Source: a virus
Strand: one strand, 5' to 3'
Virus record (IMG/VR): IMGVR_UViG_3300033142_002332
Span: 1 to 60,634 of that record
Length of the DNA: 60,634 nucleotides
The position numbers and the translations under genes are program-made. The notes beneath the pieces are model-generated. The model was not told the DNA's origin. It saw only the letters and a program-made list of their open reading frames with translations, and made no database searches. Each line of letters starts with the position of its first letter. Position 1 is the first letter of the stretch. Of the stretch, positions 1-7,726 are shown one piece after another.

Positions 1-1
1 G

Positions 2-499
2 AGTGCATATGAAGCTAAATATGCGTCTAATATGCTAGAGAAGCTATATCATAATCTATATGACCTAGTTATGGGCTTGAATTCAATTGTTTCAGGGTTA
101 GTTAATCTTTTAGTTAAGAAGAATATTATAACCATTAAAGAGTTAGATATTAGCATTGGAGACTCAGAAGAGGAAAAAAGGAAGAGTATAGAGGACTTTA
201 GGATAAAAAATTTAGGTTTTGGTGATAAAGATGACAGTGTTAAAAGTGATAGCCTTGTTTTAGCTGATGTTATAGCTGAACTTGGAGATGACTTAGTAGA
301 CTCTTTCCCTAAAACCTTATATTTTATTATTAATAAATGTTATTTGTTCCCTGGGTTTGAAGAAAAGTTAATAGATCTTAAAGTAGGAGATGAGAAATCA
401 TTTAAATTAACGATGGCTATTCCTTTTAAAGTTAAACAAATAGAAGGTAAAGAAGTAACATTTAAAATAAAAATCATTGACATCAGGAAGAAGTTATAG
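2..499 (+). CDS. Trigger-factor-like (FKBP-type PPIase domain) protein, 5' partial
   Basis: The frame is open to the window edge, so the true start probably lies upstream; the first internal ATG is at 32. The C-terminal ~60 residues (PGFEEKLIDLKVGDEKSF, then GKEVTFKIKIIDI) closely follow the end of the FKBP-type domain of bacterial trigger factor (PGFEEQL..GKKAGDE..F.....GK.ATFKVKV..I). Trigger factor is a ribosome-associated folding chaperone and prolyl isomerase. The N-terminal part is helical and charged and is not recognised. It sits upstream of head genes, so a phage folding helper for capsid proteins is a reasonable inference; isomerase activity is not shown. It could instead be a structural protein that has only borrowed the fold. 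Confidence 0.55.
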   Translation, partial: SAYEAKYASNMLEKLYHNLYDLVMGLNSIVSGLVNLLVKKNIITIKELDISIGDSEEEKRKSIEDFRIKNLGFGDKDDSVKSDSLVLADVIAELGDDLVDSFPKTLYFIINKCYLFPGFEEKLIDLKVGDEKSFKLTMAIPFKVKQIEGKEVTFKIKIIDIRKKL

Positions 500-506
500 A
501 GATATC

Positions 507-860
507 ATGGCGTCTTGTTTAATAAAAGAAATAATAAAGAAAAATGAATGTTGTTATAAAGCTAACGAAAGGTTAAGAAGAAAAGGTGTAGGTGTAAAAG
601 CATCTGATGGTAAAATAAATAAAAATGATCATAAAGGAGAAAAGTTAAATGACGTCTTTTGCCCTTGGCATATAGATGACGATAAATATTTAAATTGTTT
701 TTGGGTTTACCTAATGGATCCAAAAAATAATAGAGAACACCAGCTTATTCAAATCGCAAAACTACTAAAAACTTCAGTAAATAATATCAAATTAATAGAA
801 ACTAGCGTATTTACTAAGCTTAAAAAGAAGCTTACTCATTTAAAAAAAAACAATCTTTAA
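507..860 (+). CDS. Small sigma-70 region 4-like protein
   Basis: A basic 117-residue protein. The centre has FCPWHIDDDKYLNCFWVYL, and the C-terminal third (HQLIQIAKLLKTSVNNIKLIE, then KALKKL-like TKLKKK) resembles the region 4.2 helix-turn-helix of sigma factors (TLEEIGKxLGVTRERIRQIE..ALKKL). Phages often carry such short NCFW...region-4-like proteins near terminase genes. It might bind DNA or the host polymerase flap; a transcription role is inferred only. An in-frame ATG exists at 477, but starting at 507 puts the start just after the upstream stop (499) and removes an unsupported leader. Confidence 0.55.
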   Translation: MASCLIKEIIKKNECCYKANERLRRKGVGVKASDGKINKNDHKGEKLNDVFCPWHIDDDKYLNCFWVYLMDPKNNREHQLIQIAKLLKTSVNNIKLIETSVFTKLKKKLTHLKKNNL

Positions 861-929
861 TTATAATTAAACAACAACTAGGTAAGGTGTTTGTTAAGTA
901 AATTGTTATGATAATGAGAGAATGTCTAA

Positions 930-1886
930 ATGGATAAGACAAAAAATTTTAGCTTTAATATCCCTGTTAAGCTTGTTAAAGGCAAAGATAAAGAGGAATG
1001 GAGAATAGGCGGAGTAGCTAGTACAGAGCATAAAGACTTTCAGGGAGAAATTGTTAAGATTGATGGCCTTGATATTTCTACTTTATCTAAAAATGGTTTT
1101 TTTAATGAAGATCATAAAAAAGGGTTTAAGAATGTATTAGGTAAAATTGATTTTGTTGAAAAAAGAAAAAATGATGATGTAGGCAAGCATCTTTATGTAG
1201 AAGGTAAGCTTTTTCAATCTCAACCATCATCTAAAGCGGCATGGAATATATTAAATGAGTTAGGTAAGAGTGACAGCGGTAAGAAGATGCAGCTTTCTGT
1301 TGAAGGCAAAATCATCAAGAGGACAGGTAAAGATAAAAAAGTTGTACAAAAAGCTAAAATAGAGAATATAGCTTTAACTTTGAATCCAATAAACGATTAT
1401 ACTTTTGCTAGTTTTGTTAAATCGTTTCAAGATTTTGAAAATGAAAAACTAAAGGAAGAAGGCCCTAAAAAACTTTCTATAAATAATGATTTTGTTTTAG
1501 TTAACCTTTCTAAATCTTCTTATAATAAGCTTCTTGAATATATAGACCATAAGAAGAGTTTTAAAGATCATATAACTGATATCTGTAAGGGCATGAATAA
1601 GGAAGAGATTTCATCTTTATTTAATGTCCTAATTAAAGCTAAAGATGAGCTCAATAAATCTTTAGAAGCAGGTCATGCTTATGCCTCTAAGATTCCAGGT
1701 CAAATGACAGATGGTGAGGTAATGACTAAAGAATCTTTAGAATCTAACAAAAAGAAAAAAGATAAAAAGAAGGATAAGCTTAAATTTGTAATAAACGAAG
1801 TAAAGAAAAGTTTTACAGATATAGATTATGTTACGATAGTAACTAAGGTTTTAGATAAATATAATAAATTTTCTAAAAGGAGATAG
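930..1886 (+). CDS. Prohead (capsid maturation) protease
   Basis: Residues 1-165 match the pattern of HK97/herpes-type prohead proteases: a beta-rich start ending in RIGGVASTEHKDFQGE, a candidate catalytic His62 (FNEDHKKGF) and Ser123 (KMQLSVEGKI), then an ALTLNPINDYTFAS segment typical of this family. Such enzymes cleave the scaffold and capsid N-terminus during head maturation. Residues about 170-318 form a lysine-rich helical tail, possibly a built-in scaffold. Within it, residues ~241-274 (LNKSLEAGHAYASKIPGQMT...ESL) nearly repeat a peptide in the N-terminal arm of the capsid protein at 2908. The gene is followed two bases later by the next start and lies directly upstream of scaffold and capsid genes. 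Confidence 0.75.
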   Translation: MDKTKNFSFNIPVKLVKGKDKEEWRIGGVASTEHKDFQGEIVKIDGLDISTLSKNGFFNEDHKKGFKNVLGKIDFVEKRKNDDVGKHLYVEGKLFQSQPSSKAAWNILNELGKSDSGKKMQLSVEGKIIKRTGKDKKVVQKAKIENIALTLNPINDYTFASFVKSFQDFENEKLKEEGPKKLSINNDFVLVNLSKSSYNKLLEYIDHKKSFKDHITDICKGMNKEEISSLFNVLIKAKDELNKSLEAGHAYASKIPGQMTDGEVMTKESLESNKKKKDKKKDKLKFVINEVKKSFTDIDYVTIVTKVLDKYNKFSKRR

Positions 1887-1888
1887 TT

Positions 1889-2173
1889 ATGGTTTTTAAC
1901 AATACCAAGAAAAGGCTTCAGCATGCTTTTGCTTCTAAGGTGACTGATGTAGGTGAAGCAACTACAGATAGTAGTGGAATTATTGAGATTGACGGTCTGA
2001 CAGCAGGAGGTTTTGTTTTGGTAACTTTTGCTGAAGATCCAGGCGCAGCACTTGTTCTTTCTGACGTAGAGGTAGAAAGTGGTAGGTTTACCGTTTATAC
2101 AAAAAATACAGGAACAAATGCAAGAGCTGTAGTTGCTTCAAAAAAAATTTTTTATTTGTTACTAAAAAAATAA
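1889..2173 (+). CDS. Small virion protein, possible head decoration
   Basis: 94 residues with an excellent ribosome site (AAAAGGAGATAGTT) directly behind the protease gene. The middle is beta-rich and glycine-containing (IIEIDGLTAGGFVLVTF, VLSDVEVESGRFTVYTKN), which suits a small beta-sandwich on a capsid. Position between protease and scaffold fits a decoration or head-fibre base protein, but no family was recognised. Confidence 0.5.
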   Translation: MVFNNTKKRLQHAFASKVTDVGEATTDSSGIIEIDGLTAGGFVLVTFAEDPGAALVLSDVEVESGRFTVYTKNTGTNARAVVASKKIFYLLLKK

Positions 2174-2191
2174 TAATTGAAAGGTAAAGAG

Positions 2192-2887
2192 ATGGAAACA
2201 GAAAAAAATAATAAAGAGACAGTTTCTAACGATGAAGCTTTGTCTAAATCTATTGATGAACTTATTGATAAGCATTTTTCAGAAAACGAAATGCCTAAGA
2301 ATGAAGATAAAGAAGATCTAAAAAAAAGCAATAAAACTAAAGATAATAAAGAAGTTGATGTAGAAGAAGATGAAGTAGATAAAGCAAAGAAAAGCAAGAA
2401 TAAATTAAAAAAAGAATTTTCTTATAAAGAAGAAAATGAGGATAAAGAAGATAAAATAAAAAGTTGTAAAAAATCTCAAGAAAAAGATAGCGAAAACGAT
2501 TATGATCTTCTTAAGAAAAGCTTTGAAGAAGAAAAGAATAAAAATGATGAACTTAGGAAGTCTATAGAAGAAGTTAATGACAGATTTAATAGTGTTGGTG
2601 AGATCTTTAAAGATATGAAACAAGAAATTGATCTTTTAAAGAGCAAACCAAATTCACGTAAAAGTATTAAAAACATTGAAGAAATAAAAAAATCTTTCAA
2701 TGATACAGAAGAACAAGATCAAAGAGAAGGGTACACAAAAGAAGAAGCAGCAGATGCAATTGAGGAGTTAGTTAAATCAGGAGAAATAAGCTCATCAGCA
2801 TGTGCTGAATTTGAAATGTTCAAAAAAATTAGCAACCCAGTTGTAAGAGGCAAGGTTTCTAAGCTTATTGTTAAAAACAGGAAATAA
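2192..2887 (+). CDS. Capsid scaffolding-like protein
   Basis: About 231 residues, extremely rich in Lys and Glu, with long coiled-coil stretches (LKKSFEEEKNKNDELRKSIE). This composition and the order protease-scaffold-capsid are standard for phage scaffolds, which template the procapsid and are then degraded by the protease. The start at ATG 2192 is chosen over an upstream TTG (2177) because AAAGG at 2180 is well spaced from it. Repeated KKSFxD/LSKSID peptides also occur in the protease tail and in two later head-neck proteins and may be protease sites. The last 50 residues are less charged and may bind the capsid. Confidence 0.65.
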   Translation: METEKNNKETVSNDEALSKSIDELIDKHFSENEMPKNEDKEDLKKSNKTKDNKEVDVEEDEVDKAKKSKNKLKKEFSYKEENEDKEDKIKSCKKSQEKDSENDYDLLKKSFEEEKNKNDELRKSIEEVNDRFNSVGEIFKDMKQEIDLLKSKPNSRKSIKNIEEIKKSFNDTEEQDQREGYTKEEAADAIEELVKSGEISSSACAEFEMFKKISNPVVRGKVSKLIVKNRK

Positions 2888-2907
2888 TAATTTAAAGGGA
2901 GAATGAA

Positions 2908-4335
2908 ATGAGTGAGCAAGCAAAGGGGTTTGGTGCTTCTTCTGAAGAGTTTTCAGGTCACGATATGGAGCAACTAGAAGAACTTAACAAAGCGCTGACT
3001 GCTGGTCATCAGTATGCTGACACTTTACCAGGAGCAATGACGGGTGGTGGTGTTTATCAATACGAGAGTCTTGATAAAACTCTTCGCCTTGTTTCTTATG
3101 AGATGAAAAATTTAAAGTTTTGGCCTGATATTCCCAAAGATCAAGCTTACAATACTGTTGAAGAATTTGATGTTCAAAACAGTTATGGTAATAATGCGTC
3201 CCCTTTCTTTAGTATGGGTGATGCACCTGTAGAGAAAGATGCTGGGTATAGTCGGCATGTTGGTAAGGTTAAATATGTTGGTACTCAAAGAAAAGTAACA
3301 CATGATTTAACTCTTGTTAAGTCTGCTCATGGTCCAGTTATAGCAAGGGAAGTAAAAAATGGTACTATGTTTATTCTTGGAGCACAAGAACGAGCATTAT
3401 TTGAAGCTTCTGAAACAAGCTTTAATTCTCTAGAATATGAGGGCGTTGAGTCTCAAATCGTTGCTGGTGATACTAACAGTAAATTTCAAGCACAAGCTTT
3501 TGAAGGTTATAATAATAACAACTCTGTTGTTTATGATCTTAGAGGTTCTGTATTGGACGAGGATATAATGGAAGAAGTAGCTCTAACAGTTTTAAATAAC
3601 TTTGGAACTCCAACAGATTTATATTTAGATACTAAGGCGCATAGTGACTTCTCAAGAAGTTTTTTCCCAAAACAACGTATTGCAGCTCCAGGAACACAGG
3701 TTCGCGGAGGCGTTGTTATACCAGATTATCAATCTAGTGCTGGTGTTTTTGCACTGAAATCAAATGTGTTTAGACGTCCAAGGAGAAGTTATTTGACTGT
3801 AGCTAATAATTCTAATGCTCCAGCAGCACCTTCATTCTCAATAGCTCCAGCAGCTGGAGCAGATCCAGCATCATTATTTGGAGCAACAGATATAGGTAAC
3901 TATTATTATGTAGCTTCATCTTTCAACGAGCATGGAGAAAGTGCAGGAACGGCTTCTGCTATAGTAGCGGTTACAACTGGCGATAAAGTAACATTTACCT
4001 TAGCAGATCAAGTTTCTACTTATGGTTTTATGGTCTTTAGATCAGCCAAGGATGGATTAGCAACAACTTCAGAATTTGTTACTAGGATTATAAAGGGAAC
4101 AACAACCACTCTAGTTACAGATTTAAATGAAACGTTACCTGGCCTATCAAAAGGGTATTTAATGAAAATGGATGCTGATAATGTTTGTTTTAAACAATTA
4201 GCTCCAATGATGAAGATGGACCTGGCAATAGTAGGTACGGCATACCGCTGGATGCAATTGCACTATGGTATGCCATTAGTGTTTACCCCTAGATTCAATG
4301 TTGTTTTAAAAAACATTGGTCGAGCTTCTGCCTAA
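2908..4335 (+). CDS. Major capsid protein
   Basis: 475 residues in the expected position after protease and scaffold, with ribosome site AAAGGGAGAATGAA. The body (YESLDKTLRLVSYEMKNL, FFSMGDAPVEKDAGYSR, GTMFILGAQERALFEAS, then DLYLDTKAHSDFSRSFFPKQR) has the layout of large HK97-fold capsid proteins of myoviruses. The N-terminal arm (residues ~26-57) repeats the AGHxYAxxxPGxMTxG motif found in the protease tail. Residues ~300-410 look like an inserted Ig/fibronectin-III domain (GNYYYVASSFNEHGESAG), a common surface decoration in phage capsids. A strong terminator follows, which fits high expression. Confidence 0.85.
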   Translation: MSEQAKGFGASSEEFSGHDMEQLEELNKALTAGHQYADTLPGAMTGGGVYQYESLDKTLRLVSYEMKNLKFWPDIPKDQAYNTVEEFDVQNSYGNNASPFFSMGDAPVEKDAGYSRHVGKVKYVGTQRKVTHDLTLVKSAHGPVIAREVKNGTMFILGAQERALFEASETSFNSLEYEGVESQIVAGDTNSKFQAQAFEGYNNNNSVVYDLRGSVLDEDIMEEVALTVLNNFGTPTDLYLDTKAHSDFSRSFFPKQRIAAPGTQVRGGVVIPDYQSSAGVFALKSNVFRRPRRSYLTVANNSNAPAAPSFSIAPAAGADPASLFGATDIGNYYYVASSFNEHGESAGTASAIVAVTTGDKVTFTLADQVSTYGFMVFRSAKDGLATTSEFVTRIIKGTTTTLVTDLNETLPGLSKGYLMKMDADNVCFKQLAPMMKMDLAIVGTAYRWMQLHYGMPLVFTPRFNVVLKNIGRASA

Positions 4336-4360
4336 ATTAGAGTAATCTAATCAACCCCTT

Positions 4361-4400
4361 GAAAAGAAACTCTAAGAGCAAAGTCTTAGAGTTTCTTTTC
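4361..4400 (+). terminator. Strong hairpin terminator after capsid gene
   Basis: A perfect 17-bp stem (GAAAAGAAACTCTAAGA / TCTTAGAGTTTCTTTTC) with a 6-base loop (GCAAAG) begins 25 bases after the capsid stop. The arm itself ends in T-rich sequence (TTTCTTTTC), so it can end transcription in the plus direction and, by symmetry, resist read-through the other way. Confidence 0.85.
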
Positions 4401-4473
4401 ATTTACCTCCTCTATTCAATTATCTTCACAATATTATTTATTTTTATTATATATCTTATTAGATAGTTTTCTG

Positions 4474-4479
4474 TATAAT
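4474..4479 (+). promoter_or_regulatory. Candidate -10 element for nrdDG
   Basis: A perfect TATAAT box follows the terminator and lies 40 bases before the chosen nrdD start. No good -35 box is visible. If it is used, transcription starts near 4486, which excludes the upstream ATG at 4478. Confidence 0.45.
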
Positions 4480-4519
4480 GAATAACAGATTGCTTAATCC
4501 AAAACAGAAAGAAAATAAA

Positions 4520-7024
4520 ATGAATAAAGAAGAGCTATTATCTTTAAAAAAAGAAGGTAAGACTAACCTAGAGTGTTCAAAGATTTTTAATGTCTGTAAA
4601 TCAACTATCTCCAATCATGTAATTTCACTAATCAATGAAGGAAGGCTAAAAAAAACAGAGATAGTTAAAAAAAAAGCTTGGAATGAAGGAACAACTAAGA
4701 ACAGGGTTAAAGTTAAGTGTTCTTATTGCAATAAAGAAAAAATAATTCATGGTTGTAGTTATAAAAGAAACGTAACAGGATTGTTTTATTGCAATCAAAC
4801 ATGCAGACAAGCTAATACTTACCAGGTTAGGACTTGTCAGTATTGTAATGATGAATATAAGGCTATTAGGGGATCAACACGTAAGTATTGTTCTCATAAA
4901 TGTTCTATGGAAAAAAAAGAACAAACGTTTAAATATGTTAAAAAAAGAGACGGAAGCATTCAAGAGTTTGATATAAATAAGATTATAAGGGCCATAGGAA
5001 GGTCTGGGAAAGAGACAGGTGAATTTGATGATGTAATTACTTCTCGTTTAGCGATTAGAGTTGTTAATCTTCTTGAGATGAATGTGTATAATTCTACGCC
5101 TGAGATAGAACAAATTCAAGATATAGTTGAAGATGTTTTATTAACCTCTCCTTTTAAAAAGACAGCTAAGTCTTATATTCTTTATCGTGAACAGCACGCT
5201 AGGTTAAGGGATTTTGCTAAGAAAGCTAATTTAGACCTGGTTGATTCATATCTTAATAACCTTGACTGGAAGGTTAAAGAGAACAGTAACATGGGTTATT
5301 CTTTACAAGGACTTAATCAGTATATTTCTAGTGAGATTAGTAAGAGCTATTGGCTAAATAAAATTTACACTAGCCAGATCCGTAATGCTCATTTGTCTGG
5401 AGATTTTCATATTCATGATTTAAATCTTCTTAGCGTTTATTGTGTTGGTTGGGATTTACAGAATCTTCTTAAAATAGGGTTTAAAGGTGTAGCTGGTAAG
5501 ATAGAAAGTAAGCCTGCTAAACACTTTCGTAGTGCTTTAGGTCAGATTGTTAATTTCTTTTATACCCTTCAAGGAGAAGCTGCAGGCGCACAAGCATTTT
5601 CAAATTTTGATACGTTATTAGCTCCTTTTATTCGATATGATGGGCTTAATGAAGAAGAAGTAGCCCAGGCAATGCAGGAGTTCATTTTTAACATCAATAT
5701 TCCTACACGAGTTGGGTTCCAAACACCTTTTACAAATATTACTCTTGATTTGCAGCCACCGTCAACATTGAAAAGCCAATCTGTTATTATTGGTGGGAAA
5801 TTACAAAAAGAAACTTATGCAGAGTTTCAAGACGAAATGCATATGTTTAACAAAACCTTTCTTAATGTAATGCAAAAAGGAGATGGAAAAGGAAGGGTAT
5901 TTACTTTCCCAATTCCAACTTATAATATTGGGTCTGATTTTGATTGGGACAGTCCTAATCTTGAAACTTTATGGGAAGTTACTGCAAAGTACGGAACACC
6001 TTATTTTGCAAATTTCATTAATTCTGATATGTCAGTTGATGATGCTCGATCCATGTGCTGTAGGTTGAGATTAGACCTACGTCATTTAGATAGAAGAGGA
6101 GGCGGCTTATTTGGAGCAAATCCTTTAACAGGATCTATAGGTGTCGTAACTATTAATATGGCAAGATTAGGGCATATTTCTAAAGACGAAAAAGAATTTA
6201 TTGAAAAACTTGATCATCTTTTGGATCTTGCAAAAGATAGCTTAGAGATTAAGAGAAGGTTGCTTGAAAGCTTTACAGATAAAAAGCTTTATCCTTATAC
6301 AAAGTATTATTTAAAAGAGATAAAGAAGCATTATAATCAGTATTGGTATAATCATTTTTCAACTATTGGGTTGATTGGAATGAATGAAGCTTGCCTTAAT
6401 TTATTTGGTAAAGACATAGGAACAAAAGAAGGCAATAAGTTTGCTGCGAAGATACTTGATCATATGAGGGATAAGCTTCTTTCTTTTCAAGAAGAAACAG
6501 GTAATATGTATAATCTTGAAGCAACTCCTGCAGAAGGAACTTCTTATCGTCTTGCTAAACTAGATAAAAAGTATTATCCAGAGATTATTTCAGCTCAACC
6601 TAAAGAAGGTTCTGGTATTAAAAGGCCTTTTTATTCTAATTCAACTCAACTTCCTGTTAATTATAGTCATGATATTTTTGATGTTCTTGATAAGCAAGAT
6701 AATTTACAAAAAAAATACACGGGAGGCACAGTACTGCATATCTTTTTGGGAGAGTCTCTTGCGCAACCTGAAAATTTAAAGAAGTTCATAAAAAAAGTGT
6801 GCGAAAACTATAATCTTCCTTATTTTACGATTACACCCACCTTTAGTATTTGTTCTGATCATGGTTATTTGAAAGGAGAGCAGCCGTTTTGTCCTGAGTG
6901 CAAAAGCAAAACAGAAATTTATTCTAGAGTTGTTGGTTATTTACGACCTGTTGATCAATGGAACGAAGGGAAGCAAGCAGAATTTCCTTTACGATCTCAT
7001 TATCAAATTGAGCATAAATCATGA
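4520..7024 (+). CDS. nrdD: Anaerobic ribonucleoside-triphosphate reductase with extra HTH/zinc N-terminus
   Basis: Class III reductase that makes deoxynucleotides without oxygen using a glycyl radical. Visible features in order: an N-terminal helix-turn-helix (~residues 1-45); two Cys-rich motifs (CSYC...CNQTC and CQYC...CSHKC, ~65-130); an ATP-cone (~135-230, YVKKRDGSIQEFDINKI); catalytic-core cysteines in SVYCVGWDL and SMCCRLRLD; and a C-terminal zinc site (ICSDHGYL...FCPEC) before the glycyl-radical loop RVVGYLRPV. The HTH/zinc segment is not part of ordinary NrdD and resembles DNA-binding parts of phage HNH/homing endonucleases. Start 4520 is preferred over in-frame 4478 because that codon overlaps the -10 box. 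It overlaps nrdG by four bases. Confidence 0.93.
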   Translation: MNKEELLSLKKEGKTNLECSKIFNVCKSTISNHVISLINEGRLKKTEIVKKKAWNEGTTKNRVKVKCSYCNKEKIIHGCSYKRNVTGLFYCNQTCRQANTYQVRTCQYCNDEYKAIRGSTRKYCSHKCSMEKKEQTFKYVKKRDGSIQEFDINKIIRAIGRSGKETGEFDDVITSRLAIRVVNLLEMNVYNSTPEIEQIQDIVEDVLLTSPFKKTAKSYILYREQHARLRDFAKKANLDLVDSYLNNLDWKVKENSNMGYSLQGLNQYISSEISKSYWLNKIYTSQIRNAHLSGDFHIHDLNLLSVYCVGWDLQNLLKIGFKGVAGKIESKPAKHFRSALGQIVNFFYTLQGEAAGAQAFSNFDTLLAPFIRYDGLNEEEVAQAMQEFIFNINIPTRVGFQTPFTNITLDLQPPSTLKSQSVIIGGKLQKETYAEFQDEMHMFNKTFLNVMQKGDGKGRVFTFPIPTYNIGSDFDWDSPNLETLWEVTAKYGTPYFANFINSDMSVDDARSMCCRLRLDLRHLDRRGGGLFGANPLTGSIGVVTINMARLGHISKDEKEFIEKLDHLLDLAKDSLEIKRRLLESFTDKKLYPYTKYYLKEIKKHYNQYWYNHFSTIGLIGMNEACLNLFGKDIGTKEGNKFAAKILDHMRDKLLSFQEETGNMYNLEATPAEGTSYRLAKLDKKYYPEIISAQPKEGSGIKRPFYSNSTQLPVNYSHDIFDVLDKQDNLQKKYTGGTVLHIFLGESLAQPENLKKFIKKVCENYNLPYFTITPTFSICSDHGYLKGEQPFCPECKSKTEIYSRVVGYLRPVDQWNEGKQAEFPLRSHYQIEHKS

Positions 7025-7614
7025 AAATAGGAGGATATCAGTCGCTTACATTGAGCGACTTTCCTGGGAATGTTGCAGCTATTGTTTTCACTCAAGGTTG
7101 CAACTTTCGTTGTCCTTTTTGTCATAATTTTGACCTTCTTGGAATTAAACCTTCTAAGAAAACATTTAATGATCAAGATATTTTTGATAACTTAAAGAGC
7201 AGGTTATTGTTATTGGATGGAGTTGTTATTACTGGAGGAGAGCCCACTTTACAAAAAGACCTATTTAGTTTTATTAGTAAAATTAAGAACATAGGTCTTA
7301 AAATTAAGCTTGATACTAACGGAAGTAACCCTAAGATAATAGAGAATCTATTAAATAACGAAAAATTAGACTATATCGCTATGGATATAAAAGCACCTTT
7401 TAGTAAGTATAATCAAGTAGCAGGCGTTGACGTTTGTATAAACAAAATTAAGAGAAGCATTGATTTGATACTTGCAAGTAAAATTTCTTATGAGTTTAGA
7501 ACTACCTTTGCAAAAGATATTTTGTCAGAAAAAGATATCTGTGAAATAAAAAAAAGCTTACCTAACGAAGCAAACTATAAGATACAAGTCTGTAAAAAAA
7601 TAAACAATTTATAA
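7021..7614 (+). CDS. nrdG: Anaerobic ribonucleotide reductase activating protein (radical SAM)
   Basis: 197 residues. The N-terminus reads GGYQSLTLSDFPGNVAAIVF followed by the radical-SAM iron-sulfur motif CNFRCPFC (Cys27, Cys31, Cys34) and the SAM-binding GGEPTLQ. The enzyme uses SAM and a 4Fe-4S cluster to make the glycyl radical on NrdD. Its ATGA start overlaps the nrdD stop, so the two are translationally coupled. All key residues are present and the length fits the pyruvate-formate-lyase-activase-like NrdG group. Confidence 0.92.
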   Translation: MKIGGYQSLTLSDFPGNVAAIVFTQGCNFRCPFCHNFDLLGIKPSKKTFNDQDIFDNLKSRLLLLDGVVITGGEPTLQKDLFSFISKIKNIGLKIKLDTNGSNPKIIENLLNNEKLDYIAMDIKAPFSKYNQVAGVDVCINKIKRSIDLILASKISYEFRTTFAKDILSEKDICEIKKSLPNEANYKIQVCKKINNL

Positions 7615-7726
7615 TTATATTTAAATATTCTATTTTTTATGTTGAATATGTTGTATTTTTATGTTTTATTTATAACTGGTTTTGATAGTTAGCTAAATAA
7701 CAGTTTTTAATATAAAGGGGGTTTTT

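Noticed and set aside
2152-2919. Several minus-strand open frames opposite the scaffold gene
   Set aside because: They mirror the Lys/Glu-rich coding strand (giving Phe/Ser runs) and have no start signals.
4478-4480. ATG 4478 as the nrdD start
   Set aside because: It overlaps the TATAAT box, so it would not be in the mRNA from that promoter, and ATG 4520 lies downstream in frame.
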